Position numbers and translations under genes: made by a program
In this document: positions 1 to 11,400 of the stretch, piece after piece
Layout of the letters: every line of letters begins with the position of its first letter
Position numbering within the stretch: position 1 is the first letter of the stretch
The notes under the pieces: generated by a model
Databases searched by the model: none
The model's input: the letters and a program-made list of their open reading frames with translations, nothing else
What the model was told of the DNA's origin: nothing
From: Druceiella hillmani
Taxonomy: Eukaryota; Arthropoda; Insecta; Lepidoptera; Hepialidae
Assembly: GCA_039881145.1 (NCBI GenBank)
Contig: JAYKKI010000060.1
Span: 10,440,501 to 10,504,500, forward strand
Length of the DNA stretch: 64,000 nucleotides
Direction of reading: 5' to 3'

Positions 1-429
1 AAGACTAGAAATTACAATTTCAAGTTCTGGGTGAAATTTATAGTTTAATATGTCTATGTATAGTTAATAATGTTGATTTTTAGTATATTTTCGATTTAAT
101 CTTAGTTATTTATTAAAGGAGTTAGTTAATAATATATACACAACGGCTTATCATTGTTGATTAATAATATTGTTATGTTTTGATTTGTTAAAATAAGTAG
201 GTACAAACATGTCATACCTATAATAAGTTTTTTTTATTTAAGACTGTAGTTAAGCTGCATAATTAGTACACAACATTTCATTATTAATATTGTTGTGTTA
301 TGGTCCTTTTAGTGATTTATTAAGTAAACGTTTTTATAATGAGAGACAGTAATTTTTTTTATTCTTTTCACAATCTTCCAATACTGGAATTAATATCGGA
401 ATTCCGGAATTGAGTCTCAATATCAAAAT
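1..429. other. AT-rich non-coding DNA
   Basis: I see no gene in this stretch. It is AT-rich and shows short recurrences of a TTGTTGTG-type word near 155, 290 and 1018, none of which forms a convincing terminal inverted repeat for the transposase remnant that follows. Confidence 0.4.
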
Positions 430-990
430 TCCGTTCCAGGTTTAACAATTGGCCTATTATCACACATCGTAATTCAGGGAGACATTTTCAATGAAAATTA
501 ACTCCATACGATCTTTAGAAGTTATACCCGTTCAAAACATAATAGACTTTCCGTCGTAAGACGTAATCTCTTCAAAATGTAACTCTGCATAACGCTTTCC
601 AGTTCTTCATAGCACTTTTCAACTTCGAGCCTCACCAAATAAAGGAATATTCAGCAGAAAATAAATTATATTCATTCCACCCTGGTCCATGTCGCACAAT
701 TATGGACAAATTTCTATCATTCAAAACGGTGCCAACCGAGTAATTTAGGACCTCTAGCCGGTCTTCTGCTGTAGATATCAGCTTCTGAAAGTATCCTCCT
801 AAGAATCCATAGACTAATACTTAAATCCTTAATTTCTTCAAAATTGTTTTTGGTATTTGCGTAGGTAGACATTCCTATTTCGTAAAGCCTGGCAAACAAT
901 ATATTATCCATTCCTGGGCACAGTACATATTTTTCTTCCCGGTCCTGGTCTTCTTTTGAACAAACCGCGATCAGTATAGCCTTCTTCAAG
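430..990 (-). pseudogene. Tc1/mariner-family transposase remnant
   Basis: This is a dead DNA-transposon gene read right to left. An open stretch (989 to 717) ends with LRRILSEADIYSRRPARGPK, the C-terminal end of the Tc1 DNA-binding region (family pattern: RRL-EAGL-RRPA-KP-L). About 35 codons on, in another frame, comes GWNEYNLFSAEYSFIW, matching the Tc1 block W-x-VLFSDESRF. A third frame then reads GKSIMF, a stop, TGITSKDRMELIFIENVSL, matching the family block GGSVMVWG-I---GRTELVFID. These three blocks are collinear. The first catalytic aspartate of the DDE triad, in FSDE, is replaced here by alanine (FSAE), and there are several stops and frame changes. The second D and the final E would lie left of about 430 and were not found. 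The family assignment is from recalled motifs, not a search. Terminal inverted repeats and TA duplications were not located. Confidence 0.8.
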
Positions 991-2199
991 GACAGTCACT
1001 ATATTACCAGCGAATATTGTTGTGTGCCATAGTAGATTATAAAATTTGTGGCCGAAATAAAATTGTATTAATTAAAATTAATTAAACATAGTTTTATATA
1101 TAAACAACATGACACCTAACCACATAATTCTAACGAATCTCTTAATTCTCATCGAATATATTTAACATAAATGAAAACAATTTTAAATTTAATCATTTTA
1201 TTACATAAAATTTAATACTCTTTAATACTCATGCACATGTTTCTAATTATTGAAATGCTTGTAAAATCTCTTATTTTTAAGATTTCTACGGTGGCAAAGA
1301 CAAGATTGAGGTGCCCTTTTCTTTGCAAGAGGTTTAACTTGTACAGAAACAAATAAAATATTTGTTCCGTTACAATGTTCTATATTTGAAATTCCTTGAA
1401 ATTAAATGAGTTAATATCGCTCACTTTTTTAAAAATAAAATTTTATTTTCCTTTAGATTCATTATAAATTGTTCTTATATCCATTTTTAATGGATACAAG
1501 GAATATTTATCAGGTTTAATTTAATATCACCTTTATAACTGATTATTTACACCTCAAGGGTGAAAAATATGATATTTCAAAGTATTTCTTATCAAATGTT
1601 ACATAACATTTTCTAATTTGCAACTGATATATCAAATATAAAGTTTATAAAGCCTCACTTAAATTAATATGACAATAAGGAAAAGTTATATTTTATAACT
1701 TTTTATTATTTTATGAAGCAGAATATTATAATAAGGTGATTTTTCATTAATCTAAACTAACTTTCGAGGTGTGATCTTTTGTGAATATTCTTTATCAAAA
1801 TAAATTAAATATATATACGAAATCTTTTAATGTTTTAAACAACTTTATTAAACATGGCAGTTATATTAGAGCAAATATTTATCCTGCATCGTCTTCAACG
1901 AAATATTATTAGTGAAGATATAAACGTGAGCGATCCTTCTGATTCTATTCGAAATTCGATAAAAAATAATCTTTGAATTAAATAAGCATGGGAGAAAAAT
2001 ATATTTATTTATATGAAATATTCTTGAGGAATTGAAATGTATGGGAGCGTTGATTTGATATAAAGTTACTAATTTAAGCTGGCATATATCCGTTTTCTCC
2101 AACTCCAATACACACCATCATCCTAATTACTAACAAAACAGAGAAACAGAACTCAACGCGTAAAACACGGTTTTTTTTCTATTAACAGAAGCGTTTTTT
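991..2199. other. AT-rich DNA without recognisable gene
   Basis: I see no exon, RNA gene or clear repeat here. Open frames in it (for example an 80-codon one on the minus strand around 1866-2108) have low-complexity composition. The part from about 1990 to 2200 may be a weak counterpart of 58260-58330, at the start of the A/A' duplication. Confidence 0.4.
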
Positions 2200-3061
2200 T
2201 GTGAACGTTTCGTGTCTGTGACAAATTACCGAAAGAGGGGTCGGCCAAGGTATTGTGACTAATTAATGTTGGGTTGCGGATTAAAGGTGGTTTGCGTGTT
2301 TGTGAGGAGCGTTAAAAATATAATTACATTTGTAAAAATGGTCGTCATTCGTATATTAGTTACAGATATAATTAATTTTTTTTTATCTGAACATGTATTT
2401 TAAGTATCCCATTATGTGACTTCATTAAATATTTAAATTTCCAAAGTCCCTTTAATTATACTTTCTCTAAGATGAAACAAATTCTTACAAAGCAAAACCA
2501 CGCTTATGCTTTCAAACGTTTCTAATCAGTAAAGTATTTTTGAAGACAAAGGATCTATCATTTTATTTCATCTTGTATGGCCAAATAAATAAATTTTAAT
2601 TTTCATTTCATATTTTTTTACACGAAATTAATGTATAAAATAATATTTTCAAGAGAAAATTAATTAAGGTAAAAAAATAATAGGCAGGCGGAAAATATTT
2701 TTAAATGAACTGAGTGACAAATTTATTGGGAGGCAATTTTGTAAAGGTAAGCTTTTTTAATTCGCTTGCGTAACAAATTAATAAACGAGACAGTTAATAA
2801 ATTAAGCAAAATCTTAAAACAACATTAAATATTAAACAAGTAAAGGTTGTCCACCTTTGATGACGAAGGTTCAGAGGTAAAATCTGAGCAATTTAGATTA
2901 TACCGTGAGATGGTTGTAAGAAGAAGACAGAAATTAATATAAAAAAAAAGCTTTAAATATGGGCGCAGTTGTCTTTGTTACATTCGAATACGAACAATGT
3001 TTTCAACGCAACATGCTAGCCAGGAATGACATACAACTCTACCTATGTAATTGGCAAGTCC

Positions 3062-3068
<7 letters not shown>

Positions 3069-3142
<74 letters not shown>
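3069..3142. repeat. (AT)n microsatellite
   Basis: An uninterrupted run of about 37 AT dinucleotides in segment A. The matching place in segment A' carries a GT/GC-type dinucleotide array instead. The IYIYIY translations in all frames here are artefacts of the dinucleotide. Confidence 0.95.
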
Positions 3143-3145
<3 letters not shown>

Positions 3146-3370
3146 TTTACATGGCACCTTAAACAAATTAAACGAACGAAACGTGTGATAGCAACGAACA
3201 AGTCAATTTATACAAAGGGTGGGCTCAGGCGTGGTGTCGAAAGTGTCCCGCCGCGTTGCTCTACACCAGCGGGGAGGGGATGAATGAGTGAGTTTCAATA
3301 AAAATTATATCACACGTATATATAATAGAATTTATAGAAAAAAAAAATTATAATAAATTAAAATATTAAA

Positions 3371-4625
3371 TTACCGATCGCCATAAATAAGAAAAGCGTT
3401 TATGCTAATATCTGCATTTAGAATTAGTAAAAGGGTGAGATGTGAACTAATTTTCAATAAACTAACGGAATTAAATTACCGATCGCCATAAATAAGAAAA
3501 GCGTTTATGCTAATATCTGCATTTAGAATTAGTAAAAGGGTGAGATGTGAACTAATTTTCAATAAACTAACGGAATTAAATTACCGATTGCCATAAATAA
3601 GAAAAGCGTTTATGCTAATAGCTGCATTTAGAATTAGTAAAAGGGTGAGATGTGAACTAATTTTCAATAAACTAACGGAATTAAATTACCGATCGCCATA
3701 AATAAAAAAAGCGTTTATGCTAATATCTGCATTTAGAATTAGTAAAAGGGTGAGATGTGAACTAATTTTCAATAAACTAACGGAATTAAATTACCGATTG
3801 CCATAAATAAGAAAAGCGTTTATGCTAATAGCTGCATTTAGAATTAGTAAAAGGGTGAGATGTGAACTAATTTTCAATAAACTAACGGAATTAAATTACC
3901 GATCGCCATAAATAAGAAAAGCGTTTATGCTAATATCTGCATTTAGAATTAGTAAAAGGGTGAGATGTGAACTAATTTTCAATAAACTAACGGAATTAAA
4001 TTACTGATTGCCATAAATAAGAAAAGCGTTTATGCTAATATCTGCATTTAGAATTAGTAAAAGGGTGAGATGTGAACTAATTTTCAATAAACTAACGGAA
4101 TTAAATTACCGATCGCCATAAATAAGAAAAGCGTTTATGCTAATATCTGCATTTAGAATTAGTAAAAGGGTGAGATGTGAACTAATTTTCAATAAACTAA
4201 CGGAATTAAATTACCGATCGCCATAAATAAGAAAAGCGTTTATGCTAATATCTGCATTTAGAATTAGTAAAAGGGTGAGATGGGAACTAATTTTCAATAA
4301 ACTAACGGAATTAAATTACCGATCGCCATAAATAAGAAAAGCGTTTATGCTAATATCTGCATTTAGAATTAGCAAAAGGGTGAGATGTGAACTAATTTTC
4401 AATAAACTAACGGAATTAAATTACCGATCGCCATAAATAAGAAAAGCGTTTATGCTAATATCTGCATTTAGAATTAGTAAAAGGGTGAGATGTGAACTAA
4501 TTTTCCATAAACTAACGGAATTAAATTACTGATCGCCATAAATAAGAAAAGCGTTTATGCTAATAGCTGCATTTAGAATTAGTAAAAGGGTGAGATGTGA
4601 ACTAATTTTCAATAAATTAACGGAA
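3371..4625 (+). repeat. 12-unit tandem repeat of 105 bp
   Basis: Twelve head-to-tail units start at 3371 and then every 105 bases (3476, 3581, 3686 and so on to 4526). Each begins TTACCGATCGCCATAAATAA and ends near AACTAACGGAATTAAA. Units differ by only one to a few substitutions. Units 3 and 5 share two marker changes (GATTG for GATCG and TAGCTGC for TATCTGC) and alternate with units 2, 4 and 6, so a two-unit block was copied. Unit 7 has GATTG only and unit 12 has TAGCTGC only. Private changes include AATAAAAAAAG in unit 4, GATGGGAAC in unit 9, AGCAAAAGG in unit 10 and TTTTCCAT in unit 11. There are no spacers, so this is not a CRISPR array. The near identity implies recent expansion or homogenisation. 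Confidence 0.97.
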
Positions 4626-6169
4626 ATTGCCATCGCGGCTATTTACTTAATAAACGTAAAAAGCATTAATAAGGATATTACATAAATGATATTAATAGAT
4701 CATATTAAGACGATTATGATATTAGGATGATTATGATACATAAATAGATGATTTATGATATTAAAATTTTAAGAACAATTAAAAGTCAAAAACTTAAATG
4801 TTGATTTAAGCAAAGTTAAATGGGAAATAAAAAAAATAAATGAACATAAATAATGCTTGTTACTTTCTAATTATTTGATTCACAGGATTTATTGTATTAG
4901 AATAATGAAATTAAAGACAAGTGTTTGTGGTAAACGTTTTTAATAACGAACCACTACGTTAGGTTTCAACCATTAATAATAACAAATATATTGTAGTGAA
5001 AATAAATGAAAATATTTTAAAATAGGTAAATCGATAGAAAAGTTATTTTCCAAACTTGCCATGCGCTATTATTAGGGCGCCGAGTGCGCGTTTGGAAATA
5101 CATTGTTTATGGCTTTTGTCCTTTTTTAGGACTAAAATTAAAGAACGATTTTTTTATAATTTTGTAGATAGACAAAATACGAAAAAGGGAAAGTTGTGGC
5201 TTTAAATTTTTAACTTACGTCCACATTATCATAAACCAAGATAAAACTAATACTTTCATGGTCCACATCACTTAAGCTAAGTAAAAATATTCGATATAGA
5301 GAATGTAAGTAGTGTCTCGTATATATGTACTAATCGTACATTTAATTATTGTCTCGCAGACAATTATTGCGAGGAAAAAATTTCATTTAAGTGTTTACAG
5401 CAGTAGAATATGAAACATTGCACTGTACAAATAAATAAATAAAAACGATTTATTTAAAATTCTGAGATTGGAAAATAATGATTAAAAATAAAGTAAATAA
5501 ATAAAAATCGTGGTTTACAAAATATTTTTGTTTATAAATTGAAGTAGCACGCGGTGCAAATAACGAATTTTGGCAATTAAATTTAATTTTAAAACTTAAT
5601 ATAAATTTAATTCCTTGTATTATTAAGTGACCTAATATTGTGAAGTGAATTTAGATGAAGGGTACTTTTACAAAATCTGCACATAAATAATATATATTCA
5701 CGGCAAAATATACATATACACGTATACGGCAAGTCTAACTTTATGCGCCATAGATTATTCTTCAAAAAAAAATTGTTATGAATCAATTATTAAAAAAATA
5801 CTTCTTTATAAAAATATAGTACACGTGACACTAATGTGACATAAAGACGATTAAATGGAGGAAATGTCAGAAACCTTAAACATCCGAAAAATATAAACAA
5901 ATAAAAACCATATCCCTACTTACATTTCAAATATATGTTACAACTGACATAGGAATTACGACGATTTTTACAAGCAAAATTAAATTTTTTAAGATCTCTC
6001 AGCAAACCATTATCCATCCTCAACAGACCATTAATTAGTCACACTATGTTGAACATACCCTTTGCCGGCAATTCGTAGCAAGCACAAAAAGTCTTGGTTC
6101 AAAAACGCCAGTTTACCAAAGCCAGTTCTCATAAATATAATGAATACAGAAAGTGGAGGTACCAGAAAT

Positions 6170-6184
6170 AGAGAGAGAGAGAGA
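6170..6184. repeat. Short (GA)n tract
   Basis: A GAGAGAGAGAGAGA run grading into AAGAAGAAAAAGA. It lies near the end of segment A and is absent at the matching place in A' (about 61310). Confidence 0.8.
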
Positions 6185-6603
6185 AGAAGAAAAAGATGAA
6201 AGCACATAGTTTTGAAGAATGGGTGAATGGGTAATATGATGAAAAAAGTTCATTTGCCTGATTTTCTATGTAAATAAGTTCAGCGGATACTCACTTCAAG
6301 TGCGAAGGGCAAAATATGCTTCTCCACATAGGAAACCATGTTTTACTCATTCATTTCTGTTTCCATGTTTTGTTATTGGATGAGGAAGGCGGTACGTGAT
6401 AAAAAAAGAAGTTCACGGATATATGTGTGGTTTAATTAATAACCTTATATAGAATCAACATTCTCAAACATAAATTACTTCTAAGTCAGTTCATTTTCAC
6501 CTTGAAAGCGTAACATTTTAAAAAAGAAAAAGTTCTTAAATTCAGTAAATATTTAAAGAAATAAGCATATTTTTTCCCTTACTTATTTTACTCAAAGGTT
6601 TAT

Positions 6604-6873
6604 TGAATATATTTGGCGTTAATTTTGTAGAAATTCATTATTCACAATTAAATGAAACTACGTGATGTAATATTATTTCTACTTTCTTTAATTTCTTTAC
6701 CACGACCTAGGTTTCGTTGTATTACATCTTCAGGTGAGATATTAGCAAAGATTCAATCTATCTTTGCTAATATCCCACCTAAAGATGTTGTAATACAACG
6801 AAACTTAGGTCGTGGTAAAGAAATTAAAGAAAGTAGAAATAATACTACATCACGTAGTTTCATTTAATTGTGA
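6604..6873. mobile_element. Foldback MITE-like element, copy 1
   Basis: A roughly 265-bp non-autonomous element. It starts with a unique leader GAATATATTTGGCGTTAATT and then folds into a nearly perfect hairpin. The left arm begins CACAATTAAATGAAACTACG at about 6643, and the right arm ends CTACGTGATGTAG-complementary sequence, then CATTTAATTGTG, near 6872. The arms are about 105 bp with a tiny centre around 6755. It is flanked by near-identical 12-bp direct repeats, TCAAAGGTTTAT (6592-6603) and TCAAAGATTTAT (6874-6885), read as a target-site duplication. Two other copies show the same design. It encodes no protein; the open frame across it is a by-product of the palindrome. Confidence 0.85.
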
Positions 6874-6899
6874 TCAAAGATTTATCTGAAAGTATGAAA

Positions 6900-9170
6900 G
6901 TCTTTTATATCGATAAAGTTATTCGTTGATAATGCTTTACTGAACATGGTAAAAGATAAATTGTTGCCTTAGTTCCGAGTTTAGTGTTATTACTTTAATA
7001 ATTACGAATTAAAATTGTTTTGTGTACACTACGATTTCCGTGATCAATAATAATAAAACTCTATGAAAATTTTACGAGTTTTGTTGAGTGCATAAGATAA
7101 ATATTTTATATATTATACTAGAAGCTATTTATGAGCGGGAAAATCAATATATTACAGGATATTGCAAGTTATAAAATGGTTTTATATTTTCATGTGCTTT
7201 TGTCTTAATATAAGTTTTAATTAAAATTAAGACAAAGATATTCATAAATATTAATATACAATATCCATGTAAAGAAACTCCAAAAACACAAACACAAAAA
7301 AGGAAATTGCTAATTTCAAAAACAAATTTGTAGTAACATAATGTCCGAATTAAAAAATAATTATGCGTGTCACCTCTGACGCACGACTGGAGTTTATTCC
7401 TAACTACGATTGTCTTGGAATGTATAAAATAGTAACACTGTAAATTAAAAAAAAAGAAATTACAATCGTGCAAGCACATTAATTTTGTATTCTATTTTCA
7501 TTAAAAACGGCTACATTTGACTACTCATCCTTTCATTAATAATATCACTAGCATTAATTTCTCTCAACAGCATCCCAACCGTTTTTTTTCAACTTCACGC
7601 TTGCTCCGTTGGTGCATTTATTTTCGATTACATCTTTTTAATGGACCAATATCTGCAACAATAACCTATTCTGTATTTCCGTGTAGTTTCTTTTTCATGT
7701 ATTCATTTTACTACTTTGTTTTTAAACGCAATACTGAAAGAGTCAAACGACGCTTACAACTTTAGTATACGATCTGTGTTTATAACTGTAAAGAAATAAT
7801 TCAATATATCAAGATGTGCCTGAAATTAGCTAACGATTGAAGGGCAGTACGTATTGGGTAGGTAAAAGTATTGAATCAAAACATAAATCTCTGATCGACT
7901 AATCTTTGATTTTCCAAATTTGGTTAATTAATACTAGTTTTATATGCGTATACTTAAATTTCGAAGATGTAATAGGGTAATTTATATTAATCTAGACTTA
8001 CGTGATCGCGATTTAATCTGGTTTTATGTTTTGTACATTAAGATGAACCTATATGTATCAAACTCCGTCATTGCGATTATGCCATACGAAAATGCCACAT
8101 AAATATATTGATGTCGCGTTTTAAAGGTGGGCAGAAATGTTTTACGGTGAGGCCACCTACTTTAAACTTTTTTTAAAATTCATTGAAACTTTTTTTAAAA
8201 TTCTAAATTTCGTACGCTTTGAAATTCTCATTTTACTCTTCATAAAACTTCATACCGGGCGCTAAATACAAAAACCGATTCTTAAAGAGTAAACTCCAAT
8301 ATACCATTACGCTGATGTTAATTTTGAATAGGTTGTCAAAATTACATTAATTTTTTCCATTCAAAAGATGAAACATTCATAATTAATATTATATGCTATA
8401 CATCTTTCTGTTACATAATAAAAATAAATTTTTGCTTTTGATTAAATCATACATTATATTACATAAATGTAAAATTTCTTGACGGTATAACTTTTGTTCA
8501 TTTTTGATGAGTATATATTATGTTGGTAAGCACAACATATAACAGAAATCGAAGAGTTATAGATGGTTACTGATTATATTTGACAAGACAGGAAGTGCAA
8601 AGGTGTAATTTATAAACAAATGAGTTAAAAATTGAAAAATACTTTGTAATATTTATTTTTTTGTTAGTATTGACTTATTGTTACAAAAACAATCTCTTTC
8701 AGTCACCCACATCCAAGGAAACCAATTAATTAGTTAAGTGCAGGAAAACTTTACAAATACGTTAAGGTAAAATTAACTACTAAATTACTATTATTGAGAA
8801 AAATACCTTTCGCCTGATTCGTGGAAAAATAGAAAAGGATAATGCATGAAAGTAAACAGAAATGAGGAGAAAACAAAATGATTCAGGTTATGTCAAGAAA
8901 GATAAAAAATTTTTGGACACTTTTGAAAGCATATGTGGAGGGTGAATTTCTTATGTTAGGATCCCATGAATACTATAATTTAGTAACGTAAACAGTGAAA
9001 GAATGTTCTTTAAAAGAGGGACAATATTAGGAATGAGATGCATTCGTTCGAGGAAATGTGCAGATTCGATATCGCGAATCTGGAACCAAGGTGAGAAAGT
9101 CTATGTGTATTATTTGCAATATTATAAGGATTACAATATCTTTAAGAATTACAATATTTATATATTATGA
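6900..9170. repeat. Inverted paralogue of 49730-51160
   Basis: The reverse complement of 49730-51160 matches this stretch in order. Examples are 7090-7180 with 50890-50960 (TATTACAGGATAT-type block), 8310-8400 with 50590-50660 (AGGTTGT then TACATTAATTTTT), 8600-8680 with 50180-50250, and 8890-9060 with 49850-49990, sharing GTGAATTTCTTATGT-like and GAACGTTCTTT-like blocks. The copy on the right lacks about 1 kb corresponding to 7260-8270. No conserved reading frame is visible. Confidence 0.65.
7260..8270. other. Copy-specific 1-kb interval, no gene
   Basis: This part of the left copy has no counterpart in the 49730-51160 inverted copy, so it is either an insertion here or a deletion there. 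It contains open frames of up to about 110 codons, but their composition (runs of F, Y, I, N and K) is that of AT-rich non-coding DNA. I recognise no protein. Confidence 0.45.
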
Positions 9171-9209
9171 AATTGTTAAGAATATCATGAAGTAATACAG
9201 CAGTATCAG

Positions 9210-10410
9210 TAGAGATGGGCAGTCATAATTACCTTAACAGATGTTGAATATAATCAACAAGTCTAATAATGAGCGTCTGTGATAAAGGGCATCACATTTA
9301 TAATTATTAAGATAATTTACTGCCACCTATACGATGCTGAAGAGCTTTCAAAAACTTTTTTTGTATGTTCCCGATTTTATCAGAATAAGTGGCATATAGT
9401 GGAGTCCAGACAACAATAGCGTATTCAAGTTATGATCTTACAAGAGCATTGTACAAAGTTAAGTATGTTTCAGAATTTTTAAACACTTTGGCTGTTCTTA
9501 ATTAGAAGCCAAGCATTCTATAGGCCTTAGATACAATCTGCTTAATATGCAAACTAAAATGCAGTTTACTATCAAAAATGACAACAAGGTCGCGCATGCT
9601 GTGAACTTTTTTAAGTGTATTCCCTCCTGTCGCATATTTAAGTTTATTTTTTTTTAATAAACGAGATTTGTTTGCATTTCGAGTAACTTAAATGCAGTTT
9701 GTTCTCTTAACAGTAAATATGAAGTCTATCGAGATCAGCTTGCATATTCGAACAGTCATGTATGTCTTTTACAAGATTAAATAGCTTTAGATCGTCTGCA
9801 TAGATTAGTAAATTACTATTTTTGAAACAGGCACTTTTATCGTTAATAAATATAATAAATAAGAAAGGGCCCAATATAGATCCCTGTGGTACAACAAAAG
9901 TCACTTGGATATATGGTGATAAGAATCCATTTACTTTAATTGCTTGTTACCTATTAGTTAAATACGAAATAAACCATCTAAGAAAGTTGCCCCTGATACC
10001 ATTAAATGACAGTTTTCGCATCAATATTAAGAGATCAACCTTTTCAAATGCTTTCTTGAAATCTGTATATATCACTTCAATTTGCTGTCCGGAATCCAAT
10101 TACTCGAACCAGTGCCGAGAGTGAAGTAGAAGGTTAGTGGTGGTAGATCTATCACAAACAAAGCCGTGTTGTTCAGGCATAATGTAATTATGGAGTATTG
10201 GATATACTCGTCCATATACTAATCTCTCTAAAATTTTGCGAATTACTGATAAGATTGATATGAGTCTATAGTTAACTATGTTTTGTTTAGATCTACTTTT
10301 ATGCATAGGTGTTATTTGCGCCTTTTTCCAACATACAAGAAAAGTTCCATTTTCTACACATTTATTAAACAAGAGAGTTAAAAGAATGCATATAGTATTG
10401 CAGAAAGATG
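9210..10410 (-). pseudogene. Jockey-type LINE reverse transcriptase remnant
   Basis: A decayed non-LTR retrotransposon ORF2 read right to left. The translation runs from about 10400 with LLFNKCVENGTFLVCWKKAQ, then NYRLISILSVIRKILERLVY (fingers region), EQHGFVCDRSTTTNLL, and the palm motif VIYTDFKKAFEKVD with its catalytic aspartate (about 10065-10025). Next come VVPQGSILGPFLFIIFIND (about 9895-9840) and the catalytic box LIYADDLKLF (about 9810-9780). After a frame break the thumb-side blocks follow: MRDLVVIFDSKLHFSLHIKQ near 9570, then LYNALVRS, a stop, LEYAIVVWTPLY down to about 9320. Order and motifs match the Jockey group of insect and arthropod LINEs. In-frame stops interrupt it (in LTNR-stop, RS-stop and others). 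The endonuclease domain and ORF1 are missing, as usual for a 5'-truncated copy. No poly(A) or target duplication was established. It sits between two repeat blocks and is absent from their inverted partners. Confidence 0.9.
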
Positions 10411-10479
10411 ATGTTTACTTAAGCGAATAAGTTTACTGAGTATGAATTAATCAAGTCTCTTCAATAATACAGAATATTT

Positions 10480-11400
10480 TTCGCCCTTGTAACAATCAAA
10501 TTATAATTCTAGAGAGCAATATCCCTGCCCAGTTAAACTATGACTGCTTAACATTTGCCGATGAAACTGGGCTGATATAAAAATGGGAAACAACCATAAA
10601 TTTTCCTTTCTCTACATCGTAGGATCATTCTTTTTTCACTGAATATCTCTGGTATATTTAATTTGATCTGGAACTTATAGACGTATTAAATTTTCCTTCA
10701 CAATATTGATGTAGCTTGAAAAAGAATCAGCGCAATATATTGCAAATTTATTTATATGAATTCAAACTATCTACTTAACTATTTCTGTACGTCTGTCACT
10801 GTGAAAGGTCATTCGCAAGGCAAATCTGATACAAAAATTAGTATTTTCGTCAAATTAATACAGAAATGCATCGTAGACTACTTATTCAAACTGACAGCTC
10901 GTGTTACACCTTGTAGTTATGGCTCACAATTGCGCTTTAATTACTTTAGGCTATAAGCTCTTCCTTACTCCAATTAAAAATAGTCTACAAGCACACAAGC
11001 AAGCAAGTAGTAACACAAGCTGTCAGTATGAATACTTAGTCTACGATGCATTTCTGTATCGACTTGATGAAATCACTAATTTGTGTATCATATTTGGCTT
11101 GCGAATGACCTTTCATAGTAACGGACGTAGAAAAATCGTTAGGTAGAAAGTTTGAATTCATATAAATAAATTTACGATATATTGCGCTGATTCTTTTTTT
11201 TTAATATCCAGATCAAATTAATTATACCAGAAGCATTCAGTAAAAAAGAAATGATCCTACGGTATGGTTAAATGAAAATTTATGGTTATTTCCGATTTTT
11301 ATATCAGCCCCATTTCACCGCAAATGTCACTGGCTAACTGGACAGGGTACTGCTCTTTAGAATTGTATTTTGATTATTACAAGGGCAAAAAATAAACCTA
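10480..11400. repeat. Foldback with ~430-bp arms
   Basis: Left arm about 10480-10930 and right arm about 10985-11400 are inverted copies of each other. Shared words include GGGCTGATATAAAAAT (10570 and the complement near 11300), GAATCAGCGCAATATAT (10726 and the complement near 11190), TTATATGAATTCAAACT (10752 and the complement near 11155) and ACAGAAATGCATCGTAGACT (10860 and the complement near 11045). A spacer of roughly 60 bases separates them. Single copies of the same arm occur at 43800-44690 (same sense as the left arm) and 21400-21960 (same sense as the right arm). A transcript across it would form a long, imperfect double-stranded RNA. I recognise no encoded protein; open frames spanning it are hairpin by-products. 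Confidence 0.85.

Larger units (their letters stand above)
2200..6430 (+). repeat. Segment A, direct paralogue of 58300-61570
   Basis: Collinear similarity with segment A' (58300-61570) is visible in many blocks. Examples are the pair around 2250/58340 sharing TATTGTGACTAA, 3165/59695 sharing CGAACGAAACGT, 4640/59930 sharing TTAATAAACGT-type sequence, 5330/60355 sharing TTTAATTAT before a CTC-CAGACAA block, and 6010/61150 sharing CCATTGTCCATCC-like sequence. Segment A differs by an (AT)n array where A' has GT repeats and by a 12-unit tandem repeat where A' has one unit. No coding frame is conserved between the two copies, so I read this as duplicated non-coding DNA or a large unclassified repeat. 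Confidence 0.7.

Noticed and set aside
3371..4625. Regular repeats as a CRISPR array
   Set aside because: Units are 105 bp, contiguous and without variable spacers, in eukaryotic DNA; it is a minisatellite.
7144..7479. 111-codon open frame on the minus strand
   Set aside because: Mostly F, Y, I and C residues; the frame is not kept in the inverted copy near 50700-50960.
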